Source of the DNA: Capitulum mitella
Taxonomy: Eukaryota > Arthropoda > Thecostraca > Pollicipedomorpha > Pollicipedidae
Assembly: GCA_030062745.1 (NCBI GenBank)
Contig: CP099842.1
Coordinates: 372,001 to 436,000 of the forward strand
Direction of reading: 5' to 3'
DNA: 64,000 bases
How positions within the stretch are numbered: position 1 is the stretch's first letter; each line of letters opens with the position of its first letter. The position numbers were made by a program, and so were the translations under genes. Below are positions 47,831 to 59,900 of this stretch, one piece after another. The notes beneath the pieces are model-generated. The model worked only from the letters and a program-made list of their open reading frames with translations, was not told the origin of the DNA and ran no database searches.

Positions 47831-50342
47831 CGATCCCGCACTGAAGCTGGGAAAAGGCGTTTTAGCTCCAGGGCTTCCAGCTAATAGAACCGCATTTCTG
47901 TTGGACTGAAGACATTAGATCAGCCGTGTTTCACCCATGCACCGAGGCACGAACTACTAGGCAAGGACTGAATGATATATTTTAATTTTTACCGCAGTCG
48001 CACCGATGTCTATATACGTGTTTAAAATGTGTGACCGTGCGTTTGACATGCATTCCGGTGTTTCCCTCCTTGACTCGGGGCGTAATAGCCACTGCTTGAA
48101 AGTGGGTAACCCGACGGTCGTGAATACAGAAAACAAGATAAGAAACATGGAGAGGGGACAAAATCAGCTTTGGAGGGGCCGAGATCCACACTGGGCGGGC
48201 CATGGCTCCCAAAATAATGCAGGGGGTGTGCGATATGTCGTTCTTGGCATGCAGTAAACAGTTTTTTTGAAGTCCTCTCAGACCCAGAAACTTTATGCGT
48301 GTCAAGCGTTGGTCTACTGATCTGTTGCAAAACAGCTATTGCTATTGCTAGCTAGCTATTTCTAGCCTCGTGAGTAAATCGTTTGGTCTGACTTCGGAAC
48401 GAAATCTGGTCGAAATCGGAATACAAATTGGAATACGAAAACAAATACTATGGTAACTTTACGGAGAATTTTAACGCAAGTAGGGATACCGTGGATGTAG
48501 TAGGGCGTAGGGCATAGGAAGTCAGCACTCCTAGCCGGCTTTGGAGGACTTAACATGAGCGATGCGACATGGAAACGGATTAGTTCGAGCCCTGTATCTA
48601 CCAGATTTAAAGACGTTTCCACGTCATGATGTTTGGTGCCCATGTAGATAACCAAAACGGCATATTGCCCACTCTGGCAGCATTAAGGTTCGACCACGAG
48701 TGTACGTCCTAGCTGACATCCCTGGAGGCTGCACCTCCCCCCTCCAGTTTACAAAGAGCTCCGCTAATCGGTTTGTGTACACTTCCTGACGAACTGTTTT
48801 GACGTTTTCTGGGCACATGCCTGTTTTCTTGCTTTTAAATGAAAAAATCGGCAATAACCCGATTTTAAGTTTGACATAAGATAACATAAGACACCAGGAT
48901 GTCAGAACTCGCGGGATGCTATTACATTTGGGAGTCCGATACCTTAGGCCCCTCCATGCTTCTGGGCCTCCTTGATTCACCTTCGTGTCTAAGATCTTGC
49001 TTGAAATTTCAAACCGCCACCAGAATTGTAGTACCGCGCGATACGACGTCGACTGGATGCATGGCACGACGCCGCGCCAGAAAGAAGCTCCCGGAGAGCC
49101 AGGGCCTCAAAAGAGTCCCAACACCTCAGGGATGCAGGAGTTTCTCGAATTCGACGTTTGGTATTAAGTAGGGTCTCCGAAGTTTTTAAGTGAACCCGAC
49201 TCGGAAAACGGATAGTCCGGGTTACATGAGCGATACCCATGGAGAATGATGGGTCCGCCAAGCTGACCGTACACCCCGTCCTTTTCAGACTCCTTGGTAC
49301 GGCCATGGCCCCACGGGTTCGTGATGAAGCGAGGGATTTTCAGTAAATCTGCAAGTGACCCGAGAAAAAAAACATTTTCGACCCATTCCTGAAGACACTG
49401 GGTGTTCAAAATGCTTTCCGTTACATTACGTTTTGCAGTGAAGCGAAATGTAAAAACACTTGCCCAACAGGAATTGGTAGCAGTCATATGATGGACGGCG
49501 AAAGCTACCATATTTACAATAACTACGCACACAGACAAATGTCTGTACCTTACTGCTCCGGCCCTGGTGAACGGGTGAGTACGTTTGGAAAAGACAGCAA
49601 GTGAAGGTGGGAAGCCTTGAAAGTTGTAGGACTCTTACAAGGGGTGTTGAGTCTTGTTTCTACGGCACTCGCGAAGGTAGGAAACGGTTTCGGACGCGTA
49701 CGTGTCTTTTTTTGGGCGGGGAGAGAGTCTGAGACAACCACCATGTAATAGTCTGTGGTTCTGAACAGAATTGGTTGATTCGAGTACAGGTTTCATCCGG
49801 CAGAACAGTAATGCCTTGCTTAGCTCATATCTGTTGCATGTATGTATAGGACTTACAATGAATCACAGGCATGGGAAAAGATGACCATGCAACGCATTTT
49901 TACCAAATGCTTATTTCCAGTCAAAAATGGCATAATGGCATGAAAATCATACAACAGATGGTTTTAATGCAAATACTGTCATGCAGTGCTGCATAATGCC
50001 ATTCCGTGATGAAGTGTGAAAAATAAATTGCTAGATAATATTGTCACTTGTTTCATTACTGACTGCCACACCACTTGTCTGTTTGCTTTCTGCAGGGATT
50101 CTCCTGTAATTAATTAAAAAAGGGCAGTTTCCGAGGTTCAGGTATTTTGTGCCTTATGGCATCATCAGAATAATCAAACTATATGAATGATGAATGGGAT
50201 TAACAAAATATGTAATTAGAACAACCCAACTTAATATAACCTAACCCCGGTATGTGATGTATAGGAAAAGTGGTGTTTGGGAAGATATAAATGTGGTATA
50301 TCACCAAAAAGACAGCTGCCAATAACATCTTTCTTGTTTCAG
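47831..50342. other. Intergenic, no gene recognised
   Basis: CpG-moderate DNA with several short ORFs (for example minus 48624-49067) that match nothing I know. The last 500 bases before RNASEK may include its promoter and a non-coding first exon; an acceptor-like TTGTTTCAG ends at 50342. Confidence 0.45.
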
Positions 50343-50419
50343 GTGCAAAACTACAGTCAACAGTTTTGTCAGCAGCAGTTGCTGGAAACTGTAACCTGTA
50401 AAAAGAAAAGCATACCATC

Positions 50420-52101
50420 ATGGCTCTTTGTGGACCAAAACTTTCTGTTTGTGGGATGATTGTTAGTGTTTGGGGCATCATTCAGCTGGTGAGTGATCAA
50501 TTTTGGAATCACCCAGACTTGTTGATGATGATTATTCTTCTGATGTTGTGTTAGGTTTTTCACCATTTACAGAAAATATTGCACATTTTAAAAAATATCT
50601 GTGCTTCATGTCTACCAGTTGAGGAATGTTGACTTGTCTTGTGTGCTGTAACTTGTAAGTCACTGATAAAGTTTGTTGGATTTTTTGACACTTCTGCCTG
50701 TTAACACTTACCATTTCCATGTTGCAGTCAATTATGGGTGGGCTGTTTATGTGGAAGAGTGTTGGTCTCATTGAAGATCTTGGCCTTGAAGAGCACTACC
50801 CTTCTACAGCTGAGCTCTATTCAGCAGCTGATGATGCATACCAAAATGTGAGTACCATCAATTTTGCTATGGTATGAGCTGTTCAGATCATGGACAGACA
50901 TTCAGATTTGACATAAAATTGTGCATTTGCAGTAACATGTGGTAATGTTTTCATATCAAGGGAAGCCATCACTAACATTTCTACAGAGTGTATGGAAAAC
51001 TGTTGATTGTTAGCAATTTATTTCAGGCCAGTGTCATATATTACAATATTTCCATCCAGCAAAGTGTCACAGCCTGGATACAGATTTAGGTAGTTCTAAT
51101 GATTGATCATTATTCTTGTCTAAGCAGAGCAAAATTGGTACTGATGTAATTTTATGTCATGCAGGTATACACATGCTTTACCTTAGTACTTATTAACTTG
51201 TGTTTTAATGTTAATAGTTGGTTTCAAATAGGACATAAGCAGTTATTGGTCAAAATATTTGAGGAAGTGGTGGGAAAACACATACCTTATAAGTTCGGTC
51301 ATGGAGTGGGCAGTTATGTAACCTGTGTTTCCTCAGTGCAGGTGCTGCCTCTGGAATGATGAGCATGTTATTTTAAAACCAAACAGTAGAGATCACATTT
51401 TAATGTACATATTGTGAAGCAGAGTTTTGGTTTTAGCAGACTGCAACACCTCTTTTTGTTCACTGCACCCCATTTTCCAGTATCAGTAGTCCTTGGGTCC
51501 CAATGGCCTGTAATCTGGGTCCCATGCTCAGTCCCTTGCAATGTGAACTATCAACATGCAAGGTATGAGAGTTGCCAACAGTCAGTCCTGGCAGTGCTGT
51601 CTCAAGAACAAACTGGCTGACTATCTCTGGTGGTATACACACCCAGGCATTGCTGATGTAAATCCATTTATGGCTTCTGTGATGGTTGATCAGTTTGGTG
51701 TTCTTCTAAAGTTATTCATTGTGTAAATATGCATCATTTGACTTGTAATGCAACACATCTTGCATTATCATATTGCGTTTGTATAATAAAATAGCAGCAA
51801 AAGTAGAAATATAACGATGTTTTGTTCCCTTTTGACGTAACATTCTCCAGATATTGAGCAGAACCTGGAGAGGCTACCTGCAGTTTCTTGCACTCGTTTC
51901 CGCAGAAATCCTTTCAAAATCAGGGAATGCCAGGTCTGTCAATGGTGTTGGTTTCATGCTAGCATAAATAAAATACTGATGTGGGTTTTGTTTCAGATCG
52001 CCTACAACTGCTGGATAGCTGCGGCCATCTACGTAGTGACGATGGTCGTATCGGTGCAGCAGTTCCACGTGAACCGGCAGGCGGGCCACTTCCAGCTATA
52101 A
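50420..52101 (+). CDS. RNASEK: Ribonuclease kappa (RNASEK)
   Basis: Small two-helix membrane protein of endosomes, associated with the V-ATPase; named for an RNase activity reported for the family. Three exons, all phase 0: 50420-50488, 50728-50847 and 51997-52101, giving 97 residues, the family length. Exon 1 encodes MALCGPKLSVCGMIVSVWG, the diagnostic N-terminus with the first membrane segment running into exon 2 (GGLFMW). Exon 2 carries the loop SVGLIEDLGLEE and YPSTAELYSAADDAYQN. Exon 3 holds IAYNCWIAAAIYVVTMVVSV, the second membrane helix, and the tail RQAGHFQL before TAA. Donors are GTGAGT in both introns. An acceptor at 50342 implies a non-coding 5' exon. Exons 1 and 2 lie in a CpG-free block, exon 3 in CpG-rich DNA. 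It converges with the FDPS gene. Confidence 0.97.
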
Positions 52102-52531
52102 GATCCAATCCTGTCTCGATGCTGGGCGGGGACGGCCTGCCGCCTCACCGTTGATAGGATTGTCACTACCTGTAAACTGCATGGACGTCGTCAGGTGTAA
52201 CTCGAGTATCGCTTGTGTGATCTGTTGAGATATCGTGTGAATAGTGTATAGCTGAATTTTGTTCATGTGTGAAAGCGCAAAACTGAGCGGGATTTTCAGA
52301 TATGTACACACTGTGTTAAATGCCCTCCTCCGGACATTTTTTGGGGGGAGTCGCTCGTCTGCAGAGATATCATTTACGCTAATAGCCTTAGGAAGTCGAG
52401 GCCCAGCATTCCTTGTTCGTGGAACAAACGTCGTGATTCGTGTGGCAGTGAGAATATGGTACCGTGATTTCAAGTGAAGGTGACTTGATGAGCACGTCTC
52501 GCCTGACTCACGGCTGGTGGGATTACCAGTA

Positions 52532-52537
52532 AATAAA
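52532..52537 (+). terminator. RNASEK: RNASEK polyadenylation signal
   Basis: AATAAA on plus 430 bases after the RNASEK stop, the first canonical hexamer in that direction. Confidence 0.6.
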
Positions 52538-53484
52538 CCACTAATTACCATTGAAATCCGGCTTCAGTCGTGCGACAGTCTCAGCGCAGAGTATCGCAGC
52601 GTTAGTTTCTAAGGTGGCTCCGGACTTGGCCTTACAAACAGTGCACACCTGCTCTCTTGAAGCATTCCACCAGACAATGGCTTATGCCGCGCTACGTGGT
52701 TCGAAGAGGCATGCAGGACACTCCCGCACTTACGAATGGCCGATCTCCCCGTTCGTTACCGCATGCTCAACCAAATGCTTGAGCGCTTGCCACGAACAAG
52801 AACGCTTTATTGACAAACGCGTCCACATAGGCGCGCTACCGGGTGAATCAGAACATCACAGTTGTACCGCCGCCACGCGCTGCGGCCGGCGGCCACACCG
52901 GCACGACCAGTGGCGACGTGGCCCTGCACTACGACGCTGCAAAGCCTCTGGCTTCACCTGGCTTGTCTTATTGAACAATTTCGCTCATGAAAGAAACAAC
53001 GATCATCAGGAACAGCTCCGCAAACGAGGCGCCAGGCAGCCTGCGCGGCAGGCGCGTTCGCAATGTCACGCCGCCTCGGCCTGCGGCACACGAGCGGCAA
53101 CAGCTGGCGTCAGGCGCCCGATAAAGAACAAAATCAGGAGACTACGAGGGCCCGGTCGGAGACGCCGCCCCGTGAACACGCCGTCCCGAGCACCGGCGCC
53201 TCGCCGGGCCGGGGCGGGCCCACCAGCGCTCGGCTCGTCCTCGACGCCGCGACGGCATCGCACGCGGCGCGGAATGTCCGTACAAAATACACCGGCCGCG
53301 GCCAATTAGAAAAAGCAGCAGAAAAGCGCAACGGGTTCGCGGCGCGCGCAGCATCGGGATAAATGTTAACAAACGATAACAGGTCACTGACTGGGCCACT
53401 GGTAACAAATGGCAACGGGTCGCTACCGGGGACGGGCAAGAGCAGCTAGTCTCTGCGAGCTGGGCCTGGAGCGACCGTGTGCCT
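52538..53484. other. Convergent 3' region between RNASEK and FDPS
   Basis: No coding exon. The right part is presumably FDPS 3' UTR. Long open frames on both strands at 52551-53440 are GC-driven. Confidence 0.55.
52806..52811 (-). terminator. FDPS: Possible FDPS polyadenylation signal
   Basis: AATAAA on minus about 670 bases past the FDPS stop and 270 bases from the RNASEK signal, placing the two 3' ends close together. Confidence 0.45.
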
Positions 53485-56400
53485 CTAGCTTTCGCGCTTA
53501 TAGATCTTCTCGAGCATCTTGTAGAAGACCTTGTGCGGCACGCCACGCGAGGTCTGCTCCACCAGCCGGCAGATGAGCTCGTAGTTGTTGATCTCGTACT
53601 TCTTGTACACGGAGACCAGGTTGAGCTCGGCGTACAGCTGCTTGATCCGCTCCACGCAGGCGTCGTCGTCCCGGCCGTAGTTCTCCTGGGGCAGACGGGG
53701 AGCGGGGTCGGTCAGATCCGGGCCAGCCCCGACCGGCGGGACACCACGCGCAACGTCCTGTCGACGCCGCGCCACGGCCACATTCCCCAGACACCACGGG
53801 GCCAGCCGGCTGCCCGGCCTGCGGCCAGGCTCCGGCGAGGGTCTCACCTGGATGATCTGTTTCTGGCGGGCCGACGCCCGCTGCAGCGCCACCACCACCA
53901 GCCACGAGCACTTGCCGTCCTGGATGTCGGTGCCGACCTTGCCCGTGACGGCCGGGTCGCCGAAGCAGTCCAGGAAGTCGTCCTGCCCGCACAGGCGGCC
54001 GGCCGGCATGAGGCCCGCCAGGGCAGGGACACAGGGAGCCACGGCTGACGACTCCACAGCTCTCATCGCCGGGCACAGGGCACCCGCCGCTGACGGCACA
54101 GCGCCTCTCATCATCACGCACAGGGCACTGCTCACTGTAGAACCCCTCTACGCCTCGACTGGGCTGTCAGTCACTGGCTGTCTAGTCATCTTCGGCACGA
54201 GAGCTGAGAACTGTACACCTCTCATTACTGGGCACAAGGCACTGCGGCTGCCTTCTCCACGCCTCTCATCACGGGAAACAGGGCACGATGTTTCCGTTTT
54301 GGAAACATACCACCAATAGGGGGGCAGATGGGTGCTCGCCACCTGAACGACGTGCGTCCACGTTTCGATCACAGGCCAGTGGGAGACCTTGCGCCAGGGC
54401 ATCACGGAGGTACCCATCAGATCCGTGACGGGGGTACCAAGATCACTATACTGGCGAGAACCTACAGGGGTACGGCACGAACCTGAACCTGGAAGAGATG
54501 GCCCATTTCCAGCAGGATGGCCTTCGCCTGCCTGTGGCTCTCCTGGTCCGAGATCCCCGCCTGCGGAGGCGTCAGTTCGGTGACGGGGGGCCGGGTATTA
54601 CCGCAACGATCGATCAGGCATTCCGAATAAGCAGAGGTTCGTTGCGACGACCAGCCCCTGCGGCGCCACCTGACATGTGGCCCCTTACGCAGGCAGCTGC
54701 GTGTGACCACAGCTCGTCCTGGAACTGGTCCCATTGTTGGAAGGCTCATTTTCGGGCAACAAAGGCGCATTTTCGACTAGGGATGATTTCCCGCAAACAG
54801 CATGTTTTTTTCCACATACAAGAGTGCGATGTCGGAAATAAACTTAAAGAAACGTCCAAAACTGAACGGGAACTACGTGAAACCTCCCGCATAACAAATG
54901 TGTCATACTAATTAAATTATCATAAATTATGATTACAAAAAACACAAATGTGTCATAATTTCCCGGCCTCTTGAAGTATAGCGTTCCCGGCACAACCTTT
55001 TTATGCACTCAATGACAAAATGTCCGACCCTCGATTGTGAGTCTCGTGGACTATGTAACGGAGTTGACAAACAGCGCACCATCGCACTACTCACCATGTG
55101 CATGGCCAGGGCGATGGGCAGGTGGAAGGAGTAGTGGGCCGTCTTGTACTTGACGATGGCCGAGTACCGGCCCATGGTGTACTTGCTGAGGTCGAGGTGG
55201 CCGTTCTGGGAGCCCAGCAGGTCCAGACTCTGGCCCAGCACCGTCTTCATGGTGGTCTGCCGACGAACAAGCAGTAGCAGCAGAGCAGGCAGCCACTAGG
55301 GCAGCCAGTGCACATTTCAAACTCAGGACATAGCCAACCCAAAAGCAATCGCAGGATGTAAGCGTTACGGTCCTGTTTACGTCCAAGAACCCCAAGAATC
55401 GGGACTTCAGGCGGCACCCGACGCCGTCAAACCCTGAAACCTGCACCCACACGCTGCTGGGCCCAAGTGACATTCGATTTTCTCGCCGTAGGTTTGCAAT
55501 GGAAAGAGACCCCAACGTAAGTATAAGTTCACCTTACATGGACACAGGCATCTAAAACATGTACTCAGTTGTCATTTCATAAAAGGTTGAGCAATCATAA
55601 GACAACTCGTGACAATGGAATAATAAAGTACACACGACTGAGCAAAACTGAAACATGCACGGGAAGAAAACCTTCCCAACATTACCAACACAGCTTTCCA
55701 GTGTAATGACAACGTTGTTATGCCAAAAGAACCTGAATAAATGGTGCAATCTGCAATCAGTTTTTCTTTTTGTGGCGAAAAAATGGCATGGTCCAATCTG
55801 TCTGTGGATACTGCCCCCGCGTACGCCAGCTGAGCACGAGGCAACGCCTGCGGCTACCACCAGCCTGGAGGTCAAAACATGAGTCACCGCCGAGACCGTC
55901 AGGTCCAGGGTTATCGACGCGACACAAAAACACGAAGCCGGCCGTGGCTTTCGAAATAGCGACAGCAAAAACAGCGCGAGCAGCCCGCGTACGGCGCCGC
56001 TCCGGGCGAGGCCACATCAACACGGGCCGGGCCTCCACGGCTCGGCGGCCGACTCACGTTATGGAACAGGTCGATGAGGCTGGGGTAGTACGGCTCGCCG
56101 GTGCAGTGCAGCTTGAGCAGTTTGTAGATGCCGGCCTCCAGCAGGGTGCCGTCGTTGATGGCGGGCAGGCCGAGGTTGTCCTTGCGGTACCAGGCCGGCT
56201 TGCCGCGCCGCGTCTCCGAGCCGTCCATGATGTCGTCCAGCACCAGGAGGAACGCCTGCAGCTGAGCACGGACCGGGGAGCCGTCAGACCGGCAGCCATG
56301 GTCTGTCCGGTAGTCTGAGCACGGACCGGGGAGCCGTCAGACCGGCAGCCATGGTCTGTCCGGTGGTCTGTGCGGCGGTCTGCCCGGCCACCGACAGACC

Positions 56401-57389
56401 GGCGCCAGGCGACGAAAGCCGGGTCCGGCGAGGAGAGGGATACCACGGAACAAAACAGTGAATGACGACAACCAGGTACGGCGAGGAACGGGGAACCCAG
56501 GCACAAACGAAACTTCCTCAAACAAACCCACGGGCCTCATAAGCCATATGGCTTCACTGCATATAGCGATCGCCAGGTCGGACTCGGCCGTGATTCACTC
56601 ACCAGTTCTACGCACCAGCCGACGATGTAGGCCTTCTGCATGACCTCGGAGGTGTGCCGCTCCGGGGGCACCAGCATCTTGTAGGTGAGCGGCACGGCCA
56701 GGCCCCGGTTCATCTTACCGCCGGGAACGTTGTACTGCAGCACCTGCGCGCACCGACACACTGCGGCCACGGCCCCCTCCGTCGCGCGGTACCAATGCCC
56801 ATCGACGCACGGACACCACGCTACCTTTGCGGTATACGCATCCGTCGCCCGGCATAGTGCTTGCGTTGTTGCTAGGCGAATACAGCGAAGGACTACAGAC
56901 ACGCATCGTGCTACTGCGTAAGGTCACCTTGAGCAACCACAAACATGCCGTGTATTGAGCTTCAAACGTACAGCTTTAGCATTTCAGCATCATTTTAGTC
57001 CGTAACGGATAGCATTTCCAAAACCGAAGCACACTTAGCCGATAATGCACTTTTACGCAACACTGCATGACGAAATATTACCTTAAAAAAATGTCACATA
57101 CAGGCGAACGTACCGCATATCGGTATGGCGGATACCATGAAGAATAAAAAATGGTTAGCAGAACCACCCAATTCATCGCTGTAGGTCACTGCTTGCCAAT
57201 GAGACGATCGCAGCGGCGGCGCAGTACCTTGGCGAACCATTTGTTGGCGTCCTCCAGGTCCTTGTGGAAGCCGACCTCGGTGAGGTTGCGCACCAGGTCG
57301 GGGAAGCACGCCATGAAGCCGCGCCGCTCGTCCCGGCTGGCCACCGAGCTGACGGCCGCCGGCGGCACCGACGTCGACATGTACGACAT
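53485..57389 (-). CDS. FDPS: Farnesyl diphosphate synthase
   Basis: Joins IPP with DMAPP and then GPP to make farnesyl diphosphate in the mevalonate pathway; in arthropods it feeds methyl farnesoate/juvenile hormone synthesis. Seven coding exons, all phase 0: 57389-57228, 56743-56603, 56261-56058, 55256-55095, 54560-54483, 53982-53848, 53685-53485, giving 360 residues. The ATG at 57389 sits one base after an acceptor, so an upstream exon (UTR or targeting peptide) is likely; a second ATG three codons on is possible. Motifs: FMACFPDLVRNLTE, QYNVPGGKMNRGL, the first Asp-rich motif DDIMD at 110-114 with GSETRRGKPAWYR, KYKTAHYSF, ILLEMGHLFQVQ, and the second Asp-rich motif DDFLD at 250-254 with CFGDPAVTGKVGTDIQDGKCSW. 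The C-terminus is KIYKRES. Just before DDIMD the usual Phe-Phe pair reads F105-L106. Introns carry short tandem repeats. Confidence 0.97.
56263..56368. repeat. 53-bp tandem duplication beside FDPS exon 3 acceptor
   Basis: Two near-identical units starting GAGCACGGACCGGGGAGCCG. On minus each contains CCGTGCTCAG, the acceptor of exon 3 (used at 56262), so a second acceptor-like AG lies about 53 bases upstream. Confidence 0.9.
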
Positions 57390-57399
57390 CCTGCAGGAT

Positions 57400-57920
57400 A
57401 ACGTTCCACATCGTAACGGCGACCCACCGCAGCCTACCGGCCAACATACCACATCGTAACGGCGACACGTATGATATCGTGCTGACCAGCGTACCACATC
57501 GTAACGACGACCTGAGACACCGTGGCGGTCAACGTACCACATCGCACCGGTGACGCACGACAAGACAGCGTACCGCAACAAAGCGACTACGTAACACGAC
57601 CCGGCAACGTGCCACATCCTGACGACGCACCACATATTGCAACCTACAGCATTCAGGTTCTGGACGTGCAGCCAACATACTGCAGCCGACATACCACATA
57701 CTTACCGCAGAGTATTTCACCCTGAGATAAGGTGCGACATACTAATAACCACTTACCACACCATGATAAAATGTCACACGCTGAAGAGAACGTACCACGT
57801 GCATACGACAGCTAACCACATCCTAACGATAAAGCACCACATCCTGCCGACAACGTATCAAATGCTAATGTCATCGTACTACCAACTGAAAGTGACATAT
57901 AGCACTATGACGGCATACCA
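57400..57920. repeat. Degenerate minisatellite upstream of FDPS start exon
   Basis: Irregular units of about 25-50 bp share GTACCACATCGTAACG or ACCACATCCTAACG. They occupy the presumed first intron of FDPS. Confidence 0.8.
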
Positions 57921-59900
57921 CGTGGTGGAGGCATCATATCCCATGCCGACGGCACCGTTCCGTGCCCTGCTGAGACACAGCCGCACCGCCAGCGAGCGTA
58001 TCGCGGGCCACAGCCCGGTGACATGGCACACACGAACGTTCAACAAAACAATGTAAGCAGAAAACATGACAGCATAGACCTGCAAGGCAACTGGCCATAC
58101 ATCTACTCAGTGCTCTGAGTTTCAACCGAGTGGTAACGATTGGTACCCATACGAATCGGGCCTTTTGGGGACATGCAAGCGTTCAAAGCGACCGCGTGAG
58201 AGATAAAGAGAAAAGAAGCAACTTCATTGAGCAGTGACATGCAGTCGTACAGGCAAATGCGGGAGCGGCCGTACATTCAGCTCTGCTCCGTGAAAAATAT
58301 CAAACAAAACGTCTGTCACGAGTAAAACTTCCGTTGAAATTTTAGCGGTATCCGTCCGACGGATGACAAAAGTAAAGCTCTCGCATAAGCCTGGTGGTCG
58401 GCGCTCCAGTCTCGGTTTTCACGGCAAACACACAGTCTGTCATCGCATCGACCGCTGGTAGTTTCCGCTCTGAACAAACAATTCTGAATGATGATGATGC
58501 CGTTCGAGAGCATCCGGCAGGTAACCCTCATATACCAGCCGTTGTCGTGTCATGAGTTACGTGACTTGCGCATAAATCTCACAGCCGCTGGGACTGCCCA
58601 CAAAAATAGGAAAAAATCACCTCAACCACAATGTCATCTCACCACTTGACTTGTAAGCTATACTGACATGCATGCATTTATGCAAAAACCTTTCACTGCT
58701 GAAGACGATTATGACAACCAAAGAATCGCAACCCTGGAGGCAGTGCGGGAAAACTGCCGTTTTCTGGTGTCAAGGAGCACCAAAAATTTGTATTCCAAGA
58801 AAAATTTTGTGCTCCAAAATCGCCATTTGCCCCCTTCCCCAAAATACAAGGGTATTCCTACTCAACCAGAGTTTGAAGTTGCCCCGCGTTCCCCCTTCCG
58901 CCCCAAGGTGATGGTTTACCATTCATACTCGGCCGCTCAAGTACGCTGAGCCAACGGCCAGCCGCCTTCCCCCGGTCAACGACTCCGCTGACCCACCATG
59001 TAGACCCAGGAAGCTGGTTTGCCCCCCCCCAAAGGAGCCACTGGAGATGCCCCTGCTGGCCACATATGCTTACAAAACACCTAGTTAGTTTATGTTTCTC
59101 ACATAAACGCATGCCATTTTATACTCCAAAAGAGAATTTGTACTCCCACACCAGGAAGAAAAACCAGGTTTCCAACAATGCCTGGAGGAGTGTAGGCAGA
59201 TGGCTTTTCTCAACAGGAGAGGGGTGGACAGTCTTACTTTTTTATGGCCATGATCCCACTCCAGTGAAAAGATTTAACAAATATTTATCACGCCACCATC
59301 ATCTACAGAGGTTTGGAGGAAACAGTGTCATAGCGTGCAGACGCAACGCCATCACGCTTCATGACATGAAAACGGTCAAAAGCGTCCACAGCGATTTGGA
59401 AATGCCCTGTTGAAAACCAGCAATGATTTCAAACTGTCAGAGCCTGGAATAACCTGAATACCTGCCTGTCTTGTGATCACCTTTTGTGATGATTACAGTA
59501 TATTTTTGTGTTTTTGCCACATGCCATTGTTCTGTATGCTTGTAAGTGCTGCATTAACAGTATGGTCACCGTTGTGCGATGTATGTATTGTTGTCAACGA
59601 TTCAGCTTCAGCTGAACGCATGAATTTATTTGTCACTTTCCACGCACAATGTATAAAAAATCTTGATGTATGTCTCACAAATATTCCGAGGATTTTCCAC
59701 CACCAAGCACATCACTGATGTTCCTTTTTATGAGTAATGTCTCACAGATATTCCAAAGATTCCCCAACACTAAGCACATCACTGATGTTCCCTGCCTTAC
59801 CTTAGTATTCTGCTGACACCAGTGCACATATCAGTTCACATACTGAGCCCATACCATCATATCCTGTGCATATCCATCTTAGATCACAGCATGCCATTCG
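57921..59900. other. No gene recognised; upstream region of FDPS
   Basis: The left part (57921-58700) may contain the FDPS first exon and promoter, not identifiable by eye. The rest is AT-rich with short unsupported ORFs. Confidence 0.45.

Noticed and set aside
48624..49306. Overlapping ORFs of 90-147 codons on both strands
   Set aside because: No conserved motif, splice context or repeat family could be identified.
53479..54048. Plus-strand 189-codon ORF
   Set aside because: Antisense of FDPS exons 6-7, whose minus-strand frame carries the conserved motifs.
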